Shown here: positions 8,769-17,081 of the stretch, piece by piece
How the letters are laid out: each line of letters opens with the position of its first letter
Position numbering within the stretch: the stretch's first letter is position 1
From: Bacteroidales bacterium UBA1745
GTDB lineage: Bacteria; Bacteroidota; Bacteroidia; Bacteroidales; UBA932
Assembly: GCA_002314885.1 (NCBI GenBank)
Contig: DCHT01000036.1
Coordinates: 11,546 to 75,545, forward strand
Direction: 5' to 3'
Length of the DNA: 64,000 nucleotides
Notes under the pieces: model-generated
Told to the model about the DNA's origin: nothing
Databases searched by the model: none
The model's input: only the letters and a program-made list of their open reading frames with translations
Position numbers and translations under genes: made by a program

Positions 8769-9646
8769 TGAAACAGTATACTCTGTCACACCTTTTCTGG
8801 GTAATAGCTAGCCACACCTTGCCAAGCAAGCTGTACCTTTCTATCCGATACAGGGTAGTTTTCGGTAAATGGATTTCTTGGCAACAACCAGTAGCTTTTA
8901 CAGAAAAGCTCCAATGGTTAAAGTTGTATAGTTTTGATACCAAGTACACCTCAATAGTTGATAAGGTGGAAGTAAAAAAATATGTCGATCAAGTGCTGGG
9001 GGAAGGATATACAACACGAACATATGCAACTTGGGATAAGGTTGGAGATGTGGATTTTGATGTACTTCCAAACCGTTTCGTTTTGAAATGTAATCACGAC
9101 TCGGGTACAATTATCGTTTGTGAGGACAAGAAAAAACTTGACATTAAGCAGACCAGATTGATGTTGAAGAAAGCACTTAGCACGAACTACTATTGGAGAG
9201 GGAGAGAAAAGCCATATAAAGATGTCAGTCGTAAAATTCTTGCCGAGGAGTATATTGAGCACGAAGGCGATTTAGTCGACTACAAGTTCTTCTGTTTTGG
9301 CGGTACCCCCAAGATGGTTAAAATAGATTATGATAGGAGCACAAAACACCATGCAAACTACTACGATATAGAAATGAACCTCTTGCCGTTTTTTAAAAAA
9401 TCCTCTCAACCGGAATTTACAAAAGAATTTCATGCTCCAGAGAATTATTCGAAAATGGTAGAAATTGCTAGGATTCTTTCAACCGACATCCCGTTTGTTC
9501 GTGTTGATTTGTATAATGTTGACGGCCGCATATTTTTTGGAGAAATGACATTCTTTCCGTCGTCTGGTTTTGAACCATTAACCGATGATTATTGGGATGT
9601 GAAAATTGGCAGTTGGCTGCATTTACCAGAAAAAAGATTGTGTTGA
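8768..9646 (+). CDS. TupA-like ATP-grasp protein
   Basis: A 292-residue protein matching the TupA-like ATP-grasp family. The pattern PVAFTEKLQWLKLY near the start, DKVEVKKYV, LPNRFVLKCNHDSGT, AEEYIEHEGDLVDYKFFCFGG and the terminal FVRVDLYNVDGRIFFGEMTFFP is very well conserved. These proteins are common in capsule and O-antigen loci and are thought to make amide or peptide-like links (teichuronopeptide synthesis) or act as transferases. It may attach an amino acid or similar group to a uronic acid. The next GT2 starts five bases after its stop. Confidence 0.88.
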   Translation: MKQYTLSHLFWVIASHTLPSKLYLSIRYRVVFGKWISWQQPVAFTEKLQWLKLYSFDTKYTSIVDKVEVKKYVDQVLGEGYTTRTYATWDKVGDVDFDVLPNRFVLKCNHDSGTIIVCEDKKKLDIKQTRLMLKKALSTNYYWRGREKPYKDVSRKILAEEYIEHEGDLVDYKFFCFGGTPKMVKIDYDRSTKHHANYYDIEMNLLPFFKKSSQPEFTKEFHAPENYSKMVEIARILSTDIPFVRVDLYNVDGRIFFGEMTFFPSSGFEPLTDDYWDVKIGSWLHLPEKRLC

Positions 9647-9651
9647 CACCA

Positions 9652-10620
9652 ATGATTTCCATAATAGTTCCAGTATACAACGTCAAGCAATTTGTTGCAA
9701 AATGTGCAGAATCGCTGATGTCACAGACCTTTGTGGATGCTGAATTCATCTTCGTAGATGACGCCTCTTCCGATGGCAGCATTGCAATTCTTGAAGAAAT
9801 ACTTGCAAAACATCCAGAAAGAAATACTCGCATCATACACCACGAAAAAAACTGTGGCCTCCCAACTGCAAGAAAGACAGGATATGAAGCCGCCACAGGA
9901 GAATACATATATAACTGCGATGGAGATGACTGGGTTGAACCCACAATTCTCGAGAAATTATATGCAGCAACCAACAATGGCGAAATCGACTACACTTATT
10001 GCGACTTCTACCTCACATACGAAAAGAGCGAACGCTATCTGCACTGCCCTCATTTCGCAACAGCAGATGAGGCCCTCCGCATAGGATATCTTGGAGGAAC
10101 TGCGAAGTACAACGTCTGGAATAAACTGATTCGCCGATCACTCTACGAAGGGGTTGAATTCCCCGTTGACCACAGGAAGGGTGGAGAAGATATGATTATG
10201 TTCTATGTCCTTTCAAGAGCCAAGACCGTTGCTCATGTCCCCGAGGCACTGTATCATTATGTGAAATACAACGAGAACGCAATCTCCGAGAAATTCTCTG
10301 AACAGAGGTTAAAAGACATAAGATACAATGCGGATTATGCCATCAAGTCTGTACAAAGGAACTGCACGGAAGATATGACAATAGAGCTTTCCTTCTTCAA
10401 GCTGAATGTCAAGCTCCCGTTTTTGATAACAGACGATCCCGTAAAATACAAAATATGGAAAGACTGGTATCCCGAGGCAAATCGGGCCATAATGAAGAAC
10501 CCCTATCTACCATACAGGACCAAACTGTTGCAGTGGTTCGCCGCCCATAATATGTGGATATTGGTAAAGTTTTATTATTTCATTCTATACAAGATAGTAT
10601 ACAAAAGCCTGTATAATTGA
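9652..10620 (+). CDS. Glycosyltransferase family 2 (GT2)
   Basis: A 322-residue GT-A transferase. An in-frame start at 9592 exists, but it lies inside the preceding gene and the conserved MISIIVPVYNV begins at the ATG at 9652, five bases after the upstream stop. VDDASSDGS, the metal site NCDGDD at about residues 84-89 and GGEDM at about 178 are present. GC content is higher and CATG rarer than in its neighbours, so it may have a different origin. The stop overlaps the next ATG by one base. Confidence 0.9.
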   Translation: MISIIVPVYNVKQFVAKCAESLMSQTFVDAEFIFVDDASSDGSIAILEEILAKHPERNTRIIHHEKNCGLPTARKTGYEAATGEYIYNCDGDDWVEPTILEKLYAATNNGEIDYTYCDFYLTYEKSERYLHCPHFATADEALRIGYLGGTAKYNVWNKLIRRSLYEGVEFPVDHRKGGEDMIMFYVLSRAKTVAHVPEALYHYVKYNENAISEKFSEQRLKDIRYNADYAIKSVQRNCTEDMTIELSFFKLNVKLPFLITDDPVKYKIWKDWYPEANRAIMKNPYLPYRTKLLQWFAAHNMWILVKFYYFILYKIVYKSLYN

Positions 10621-11885
10621 TGAGAAGACTAATAGCTTACACCTTCCTAACAATTATTGTCAGCTGCTTTTTCTTTCCGTTTGAGTTCACATTCCTTCCT
10701 GGAGTGAATCTTAAAATGGCCTTGGCGGCTATAGGTCTCTATATGGCCGTTGTTACATTCGCAAGACAACGGAAAAATGAATTTTCGAGGATTTTCCTTG
10801 GGGTGGTGACCGGAGCATTGCTTGTCTCACTTGTCAGTTTTGCCAGTTGCGTCCTAAACAACACAAACGACTTTGTTTACGTGACATACATAGTATCATT
10901 TGCTGTATGGACGAGTGCCGCGTATGCTTGTTCTAGAATAATTCGTCTAGTGCATGGAAACTGCACAACCAACCTAATAGGGAATTATCTTATTGCTGTG
11001 TGTGTTATGCAGTGCGTGTTGGCACTATTCATTGATTTTTCCCCAGTTTTTAAAAACATTGTTGACAGTTATATTGTCAATATTTTTGATGTATCTGATG
11101 AAGATAGGCTTTATGGTATCGGTGCGTCTCTTGATGTCGCAGGAACCCGTTTCGCTGCGATATTGCTAATCATTACGGCATTTTTGAAAAAAAACGGTCA
11201 AAGAATGTCAACGGGAAGAGTATTCCTATATTTCTCTGCATTCCTATTTATCACAATTATTGGAAATATGATTGCGCGTACGACAACAGTAGGTGTTGCT
11301 CTGAGTGTTTTATATCTTATTGTTAACTGGTTATTTACCAATGATTCATGCAAGCAAAGAAGAGTTATTCGAATCGGAGTCTTAACTTTAGGGTTATTCT
11401 CCGGGATAGCCGTACTGTTTTATTTTATCAGCCCCCAATTTGAAGCTAATATCAGGTTTGCCTTCGAAGGTTTTTTTTCATTAGCAGAAAAGGGACGCTG
11501 GGAGACTACTTCAAATGATATGCTTATGAATATGTGGGTGTGGCCCGACAATCTAAAGACATGGATCATTGGCGACGGATATATGGGAGGCGCAGCCTTT
11601 GACCCCAATTTCATCGGTGATCCTAAGATGATAAATTATTATATGAATACGGATATTGGATATTGCAGATTCATATTCTATTTTGGTGTTATTGGCCTCA
11701 TAGTATTTATCACATTTTTTGCGTTATGTGCTATTAATTGTATATATATAGATCGACGATACCGGTTATTATTTATGTTTTTTTTCTTATTAAACTGCCT
11801 GGTTTGGATAAAGGTAACAACCGATATCTTCCCTGTTTTTGCTTTTTATTTCTGTGCTGAAAAATGTGTTGAAAATAAAGAATAG
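10620..11885 (+). CDS. O-antigen/capsule polymerase (Wzy-like), multi-pass membrane protein
   Basis: A 421-residue hydrophobic protein with about 10-12 predicted membrane segments and a large loop near residues 280-350 (EKGRWETTSNDMLMNMW...WIIGDGYMGG). This layout is typical of Wzy polymerases and O-antigen ligases. It would polymerise repeat units on the periplasmic face. I chose the ATG at 10620, overlapping the upstream TGA, over the TTG at 10617. Sequence identity within this class is low, so the assignment rests on topology and context. Confidence 0.8.
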   Translation: MRRLIAYTFLTIIVSCFFFPFEFTFLPGVNLKMALAAIGLYMAVVTFARQRKNEFSRIFLGVVTGALLVSLVSFASCVLNNTNDFVYVTYIVSFAVWTSAAYACSRIIRLVHGNCTTNLIGNYLIAVCVMQCVLALFIDFSPVFKNIVDSYIVNIFDVSDEDRLYGIGASLDVAGTRFAAILLIITAFLKKNGQRMSTGRVFLYFSAFLFITIIGNMIARTTTVGVALSVLYLIVNWLFTNDSCKQRRVIRIGVLTLGLFSGIAVLFYFISPQFEANIRFAFEGFFSLAEKGRWETTSNDMLMNMWVWPDNLKTWIIGDGYMGGAAFDPNFIGDPKMINYYMNTDIGYCRFIFYFGVIGLIVFITFFALCAINCIYIDRRYRLLFMFFFLLNCLVWIKVTTDIFPVFAFYFCAEKCVENKE

Positions 11886-12870
11886 CCCTTTAGTATCAAT
11901 CGGAGTCCCTATCTACAATGTAGAAAGGTACATTGAGAGGTGTGCAATTTCCTTATTGAGGCAAACATACGACAATGTTGAAGTAGTTTTTGTTGACGAC
12001 TGTTCTCCTGATAACAGTGTATCATTGCTTAAAAAACTGATTGATAAGGAGATGTGGACAAGGACTAGGATTGTTTACCACAACGTGAATTTGGGCGTAT
12101 CTGCTGCAAGAAATACTGCATTAGACGCCATGGTGGGAGACTATGTGATGTGGGTTGATCCGGATGATTGGGTTGAACCTGACTTTGTGGAGGCCTGCGT
12201 ACAAACAGCATTGGAGGATGAAGCTGATATGGTGATCTTCAATTCGATCGCGGAATATGAAGATGGCTCCACAACACACCGGCATCAACCTGAGAAAATA
12301 GATAGTTCCCGAGAGTATTCGCTGCAGTTGATAAAAAAGAAAGTACCATACGAATTATGGGGTAGGATGACACGTCGTTGTTTATATACAGACAATGATA
12401 TTCGATGCCTTCCGGGAGTGAATATCGGTGAGGACTTTCAAGTTACAACAAGACTAGCATATTATGCAAACAAGGTAAAATCTATCCCAAAGTTCCTCTA
12501 CCATTATAATTGTTGCAACCAGCAATCCCTCACCAAGAACGGATCGCTAGAACAGAGTTGGGAAACCATTGAGTATGTTAATGGTTTCTTCTCAACAAGA
12601 GGAGAAGAGTTCCTGATTGCAACAAAATATATGGTTCTTTGGTCAATCTCTTGCGACTTCACAAGTTATGGAAAATATGGAAAGAGAGAGAACTTTAGCG
12701 AAGCGAGAAGGAGGCTTAAGGATATTCCTGTACACGACTATAGACTATTATCAATAACAAGGCGACTTATTCTGTGGTTGGCACCATTCCCATTCCTTGT
12801 CTACTTTTACGGAAGATGCGCATCATGGGTGAGATATTCGACTAAAAGGATTTTAAAGCACTCCCTGTAA
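11866..12870 (+). CDS. Glycosyltransferase family 2 (GT2)
   Basis: This GT-A transferase of about 334 residues has VSIGVPIYNVERYIERC, VDDCSPDNS, a VDPDD metal site and IGEDFQV. No ATG precedes the conserved core, so the start must be a GTG or TTG; 11866 (GTG) or 11869 (TTG) gives the normal short lead-in, while 11839 (TTG) is also open. Any of these overlaps the polymerase gene. It is close in sequence style to the GT2 at 13,978, so the two may be related by duplication. It is AT-rich and contains CATG motifs. Confidence 0.88.
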   Translation: MLKIKNSPLVSIGVPIYNVERYIERCAISLLRQTYDNVEVVFVDDCSPDNSVSLLKKLIDKEMWTRTRIVYHNVNLGVSAARNTALDAMVGDYVMWVDPDDWVEPDFVEACVQTALEDEADMVIFNSIAEYEDGSTTHRHQPEKIDSSREYSLQLIKKKVPYELWGRMTRRCLYTDNDIRCLPGVNIGEDFQVTTRLAYYANKVKSIPKFLYHYNCCNQQSLTKNGSLEQSWETIEYVNGFFSTRGEEFLIATKYMVLWSISCDFTSYGKYGKRENFSEARRRLKDIPVHDYRLLSITRRLILWLAPFPFLVYFYGRCASWVRYSTKRILKHSL

Positions 12871-13985
12871 TGAAATTAATCTATCACATTAACTCCCTCT
12901 ACAACCCCGGAGGAATGGAGCGAGTCGTCTTAAACAAGGCGACCTGGTTAGTCAATCACGGATGGGAGGTAGAAATCTTGACGACAGATCAGTGCGGTAG
13001 ACCAACATTCTATGAATTTCCAAAGGAAATAAAGCTGATAGACCTAGGGATCAATTACACAGAAGACAAAGGCAAAAACCTCTTTGCTCACACATTCTCA
13101 TTCCTCAAGAAAAGGCGCCTTCACAAGCAAAGGCTGACCTCCTATCTGAAGGAAGCCAAGGCTGATATCGTTGACACACTCTACCCAGGCGAATCATCAT
13201 TCATTCCAGGCATAAAAGACGGCAGCAAAAAGGTGATTGAACTGCATCAGGGCCGGTATTTCCATCGTCAATACGCAAACAAGGGAATCAAAGGAATCAT
13301 TGATAGACTCCGCGAATGGGCAGATGTTCGAATGGTTAGTAAATTCGACAAATTTGTCGTGCTCACAGAGGAGGACAAAGCAGACTGGGGTGATCTTCCA
13401 AAGATGGAAGTAATCCCTAACGCAGCCATCGTTCCGGAAGGATTTATCAGCAAATGCACTGCAAAGCGAGTCATCGCAGTAGGCAGACTTGACTACCAAA
13501 AGTCTTTTGACAGGCTGATTAAGGCTTGGAAGATCGTATGCGAAAAAAACTCCGACTGGGTACTGGACATCTATGGTCAGGGAGAATGGAAGGGAAAACT
13601 CCAAACAATGATCAATGACGCCAATCTTGGCTCAAGATGCCATCTGATGGGCACTACCGATAACATTTGGAAGGAATATGCAAGCAGTTCCATCTTCGTG
13701 ATGTCATCACATTATGAAGGACTCCCGATGGTGATGATTGAGGCTATGAGTTGCGGACTCCCAGCTGTCTCATTTGACTTCAAATGTGGGCCTCACGATA
13801 TCATTGAGTCAAAGAAGAATGGCCTGATTGTTCCAGAGGGCGATATTGTCGGGCTGGCAGATGCTTTGGTGGCCTTGATGAAAGATGAAGCTCGGCGCAA
13901 AGCTATGGGATCTGCTGCGACTGAGGTTGTGGAGAAATACTCTAAAGATAAAGTGATGGATAAATGGTTAAGCTGTTATGAGTAA
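12870..13985 (+). CDS. Glycosyltransferase family 4 (GT4)
   Basis: This 371-residue GT-B transferase opens with KLIYHINSLYNPGGMERVVLN, a donor-domain signature common in amylovoran/capsule GT4 enzymes. It continues with AVGRLDYQKSFDRLIKAW and the E-x7-E region HYEGLPMVMIEAMSCGLP. The start overlaps the upstream TAA by one base. Composition is more GC-rich than its neighbours and I saw no CATG in it, so it looks native within a foreign context. It should add a hexose to the lipid-linked unit on the cytoplasmic side. Confidence 0.92.
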   Translation: MKLIYHINSLYNPGGMERVVLNKATWLVNHGWEVEILTTDQCGRPTFYEFPKEIKLIDLGINYTEDKGKNLFAHTFSFLKKRRLHKQRLTSYLKEAKADIVDTLYPGESSFIPGIKDGSKKVIELHQGRYFHRQYANKGIKGIIDRLREWADVRMVSKFDKFVVLTEEDKADWGDLPKMEVIPNAAIVPEGFISKCTAKRVIAVGRLDYQKSFDRLIKAWKIVCEKNSDWVLDIYGQGEWKGKLQTMINDANLGSRCHLMGTTDNIWKEYASSSIFVMSSHYEGLPMVMIEAMSCGLPAVSFDFKCGPHDIIESKKNGLIVPEGDIVGLADALVALMKDEARRKAMGSAATEVVEKYSKDKVMDKWLSCYE

Positions 13986-14958
13986 ATCGAACCCCAAAGT
14001 AACGATAGGAATTCCTGTGTATGGAGTAGAGAAGTATGTTGAAAGGTGCGTCCGTTCCCTTTTCTCGCAAACATACATAGATGTTGAATACCTCTTTGTT
14101 GATGATTGTAGTACAGATGATAGCGTGAATATCATTAAGGGGTTAATAGAGGAATATGGTATTCCCAATGCTAGGGTTTTGCGTCATGAAGTCAATTGTG
14201 GACTGGTTGAAGCCAGGAATACTGTCATTGCTAATGCCCAGGGGAAGTACCTTATGTGGGTTGACGCTGATGATTGGGTGGAGAACTCTTTTGTAAAAGA
14301 TGCCATTGAGACTATTGAAAGCACAGATTATGACGTGGTTTGCTTTGGATATAAGATTCATTATATAGAAGGTGAGGTTGATGTGAATTATCCCGTGTTC
14401 TCAACAGCTAGAGAATACTTGGATTCTATACTCTTGAGTAATTCCCCGTACGAAGTGTGGAATAAGATAGCTAAAACGTCTATATATCAAGAGAATAATA
14501 TTCATTCAGAGCCTGGGTGTAATGTTGCAGAGGACTTTGTGATGTCCTCCAAACTATTATTTTTTTCAAAGAAAACCTGTACGCTTCAAAAGTTGTTGTA
14601 TCATTATAACAAACAAAACCCTAATTCATACTCATCTGTTAATGAAGAATATCGGTATCACTCATATTGGAAATCATATGAGTCTTTGGAGCGTTTTTTT
14701 GCGGATTATCCGTCTTTCCTGCAAAAGTTACAAACGACTGGAGCATATCAGATTGTGGCTGATTTGGTTGAGTACTCTAAGTGTACACAAAAGAAGTATT
14801 ACTATCAATCCAAGAATAGGATTATTCTACTTCCAAGACGAGCTATTGAAAAAATGTCGCTGCCAAGAAGGCTTGTCATTTTTCTTTCCGGGGTGAAAGT
14901 GTTTATGGTTCCATACTGTAGGTTAGCACATTATGTTCGAAGAAAAGATTGGATGTGA
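13978..14958 (+). CDS. Glycosyltransferase family 2 (GT2)
   Basis: A 326-residue GT-A transferase with KVTIGIPVYGVEKYVERC, VDDCSTDDS, the metal site VDADDW and VAEDFVMS. Its first bases overlap the end of the GT4 by eight. It resembles the GT2 at 11,866 in both motif wording and length, a likely paralogue. It is the last clearly AT-rich gene of the cassette; the following GT4 is GC-richer. Confidence 0.9.
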   Translation: MSKSNPKVTIGIPVYGVEKYVERCVRSLFSQTYIDVEYLFVDDCSTDDSVNIIKGLIEEYGIPNARVLRHEVNCGLVEARNTVIANAQGKYLMWVDADDWVENSFVKDAIETIESTDYDVVCFGYKIHYIEGEVDVNYPVFSTAREYLDSILLSNSPYEVWNKIAKTSIYQENNIHSEPGCNVAEDFVMSSKLLFFSKKTCTLQKLLYHYNKQNPNSYSSVNEEYRYHSYWKSYESLERFFADYPSFLQKLQTTGAYQIVADLVEYSKCTQKKYYYQSKNRIILLPRRAIEKMSLPRRLVIFLSGVKVFMVPYCRLAHYVRRKDWM

Positions 14959-14965
14959 TATAGCT

Positions 14966-16225
14966 ATGCTTAAACTGTTACAGATTAATCCGGTTGTAAG
15001 GAGAAACACTTCCACGGGCAAGATTATGCGAGAGGTGGGCGAACACGCCATCAAACACGGGTGGGAAAGCTACATTGCATACAGCAAAGGCCGAGATGGA
15101 TTTGATCCGGACGCCTACAAATCAATACTAGTCCCTGTCGGAGATAAACTGAGCGTAGCAGTTCACGGACTAGAAACCAGACTCTTCGACCGACACGGAC
15201 TCAGCTCCAGAATTGCCACAAAGCGTTTCGTGAAGCAGATAATAGCCATTGATCCGGACGTCATTCACATCCACAACATTCACGGATATTTCTTGAACTA
15301 CAAGATTCTTTTCAACTATCTGAAGGACTGCGGTAAACCGGTGATCTGGACTGTTCACGACTGTTGGCTCTACACCGGTCATTGCTATCATTACGCCTCA
15401 GTCGGATGCGATAAATGGAGAAGTGGATGCCACGACTGCCCACAGAAAAAAGCATTCCCAACGAGCATCCTTCTCGACCGCTCAAAACAGAACTTCAAAG
15501 ACAAATCGACGGCCTTCAATTCCATCCCGAAGGACAAGCTCACAATAGTCACAGTATCAGAGTGGATGAAGGGAGAAATGTCCCACTCATTCCTCAAAGG
15601 CTGTAACTTCAAAGTAATCCATAACGGCATCGACACCGAAATCTTCAAGCCATCTGTAACATCCTCTATCAGAGAACGTTACAATCTTGGAGATAAGCAC
15701 ATCATCCTCGGGCTCGCAAGCATTTGGAGCAAAGAAAAAGGCTTCGACGATATGCTCCGGCTGGCGCAGATGACCAAGGAAGATGAAGTCATCGTAATCG
15801 TTGGAAAACTCACGGAAGAACAGAAGAAATTACTGCCCGAAACAGTTGTCACAATCGCCCGAACAGAGAACCAGCAGCAACTTGCTGAACTATATTCAGC
15901 AGCCACTGTTTTGATCAACCCAACTTGGCAGGACAATTACCCGACCGTCAACCTCGAAGCCATCTCCTGCGGCACACCCGTGATCACCTACCGTACAGGA
16001 GGAAGCCCTGAATCCATCGTAGAAGACGAAACGGGATTCGTTGTGGAGCAGGGTGACATCGCAGGAATAATCGCCTGTATGCGCTTTGTCGAACAAACCG
16101 GAAAAGCCCAATACACGGACGCTTGCAGAGCATTTGCTCTTGATAATTTCAGAAAAGAAGACCGTTACCAGCAATATATTGAGCTCTATAAAGAGCTCGC
16201 GAAAACGGACAAAAACGATAAATAA
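14966..16225 (+). CDS. Glycosyltransferase family 4 (GT4)
   Basis: A GT-B transferase of 419 residues from the ATG at 14966, which directly precedes the conserved LKLLQINPVVRRNTSTGKIM; an upstream ATG at 14933 lies inside the previous gene. It contains HIHNIHGYFLNYK, TVHDCWLYTGHCYHY and GLASIWSKEKGFDDM. The C-terminal YSAATVLINPTWQDNYPTVNLEAISCGTP carries the GT4 acidic pair. The Cys/His-rich segment around residues 145-165 is typical of a WcaC/colanic-acid-like subgroup. No CATG was seen, matching the native export genes that follow. Confidence 0.92.
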   Translation: MLKLLQINPVVRRNTSTGKIMREVGEHAIKHGWESYIAYSKGRDGFDPDAYKSILVPVGDKLSVAVHGLETRLFDRHGLSSRIATKRFVKQIIAIDPDVIHIHNIHGYFLNYKILFNYLKDCGKPVIWTVHDCWLYTGHCYHYASVGCDKWRSGCHDCPQKKAFPTSILLDRSKQNFKDKSTAFNSIPKDKLTIVTVSEWMKGEMSHSFLKGCNFKVIHNGIDTEIFKPSVTSSIRERYNLGDKHIILGLASIWSKEKGFDDMLRLAQMTKEDEVIVIVGKLTEEQKKLLPETVVTIARTENQQQLAELYSAATVLINPTWQDNYPTVNLEAISCGTPVITYRTGGSPESIVEDETGFVVEQGDIAGIIACMRFVEQTGKAQYTDACRAFALDNFRKEDRYQQYIELYKELAKTDKNDK

Positions 16226-16236
16226 TAAATTATTTA

Positions 16237-16244
16237 TACCTTTG
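16237..16244 (+). promoter_or_regulatory. -7 box (TACCTTTG) for the export genes
   Basis: TACCTTTG fits TAnnTTTG and ends 18 bases before the Wza-type ATG at 16263. It would start transcription near 16248 and give the export genes a promoter independent of the variable glycosyltransferase cassette. No clear TTG element was seen at -33. Confidence 0.55.
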
Positions 16245-16262
16245 CGCGATAAAGTGTGTGAT

Positions 16263-17069
16263 ATGTCAAGAAAACTAAATACAATTCTCCTAGCAATTTG
16301 CCTGGTTATCCTGTCCTCCTGCGGAGCCTCGAAGAAACTCAGCTACCTCCAGGATATGGACACCCTCACGACCTATGACGTGACTGATGAACCAGACATC
16401 AAAGTCAGCGCAAACGACCGCCTGAACATCACCGTGACCTGCAAGACACCTGAGCTTGCGGCTCCGTTCAACATTGCCAGTGGCGCAGCCAGCGTGGACA
16501 TCAACAACGGTACCGTCAGCGCAGGCGCCCTCAGCACGGCCTCCAACGGCTACCTCGTCGACAAGCAGGGCAACATCTCCTTCCCTATCCTCGGCACAAT
16601 CAACGTAGCTGGAAAGACACTCCAGGAGGTACGCGAGACAATCGAGGGTGAGATAATAGCCAAAAACTACATCAAGGACCCTATCGTCCTCGTTGAATTC
16701 GTGAATTTCCAAATCACAGTCCTCGGCGAAGTCAACAGCAAAGGCAATTTCATCGTTAGCAACAGCAGAATCAACATCCTCCAGGCAATAGCCCTCGCCG
16801 GAGATATCCCAACCTCTGCTGTCATCGACGACATCTGGGTAATCCGTACCGAAGGACGCGAGAGGAACGTATACAGCATCAACTTGAAGAGCAAAGAATG
16901 CTTCAACTCACCGGCATTTTACCTACAGCAGAACGACATCGTATACGTTAAACCAAAGAAAACAAAACTTGATGCGAGCAGTCAGTTAGCTCTGACAATT
17001 ACAAGCACGGTGATGGCCGGTGTTTCTGCAATAGCATCTATCCTTTACTGGACACTTGGAAAAAAATAA
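16263..17069 (+). CDS. Polysaccharide export lipoprotein (Wza-like)
   Basis: A 268-residue lipoprotein. An open frame runs back to 16086 inside the GT4, but the ATG at 16263 gives a perfect lipoprotein signal (LAICLVILSSCGAS, Cys at about 20). The polysaccharide biosynthesis/export domain follows (VSANDRLNITV..., GYLVDKQGNISFPILGTINVAGKTLQEV), then a SLBB-like part (FQITVLGEVNSKGNFIV). The C-terminus has one hydrophobic helix (SSQLALTITSTVMAGVSAIASILYW), the expected outer-membrane alpha-helix of Wza-type channels. It works with the Wzc-type protein 12 bases downstream to export the polymer. Confidence 0.93.
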   Translation: MSRKLNTILLAICLVILSSCGASKKLSYLQDMDTLTTYDVTDEPDIKVSANDRLNITVTCKTPELAAPFNIASGAASVDINNGTVSAGALSTASNGYLVDKQGNISFPILGTINVAGKTLQEVRETIEGEIIAKNYIKDPIVLVEFVNFQITVLGEVNSKGNFIVSNSRINILQAIALAGDIPTSAVIDDIWVIRTEGRERNVYSINLKSKECFNSPAFYLQQNDIVYVKPKKTKLDASSQLALTITSTVMAGVSAIASILYWTLGKK

Positions 17070-17081
17070 CCCCCAGCATAT

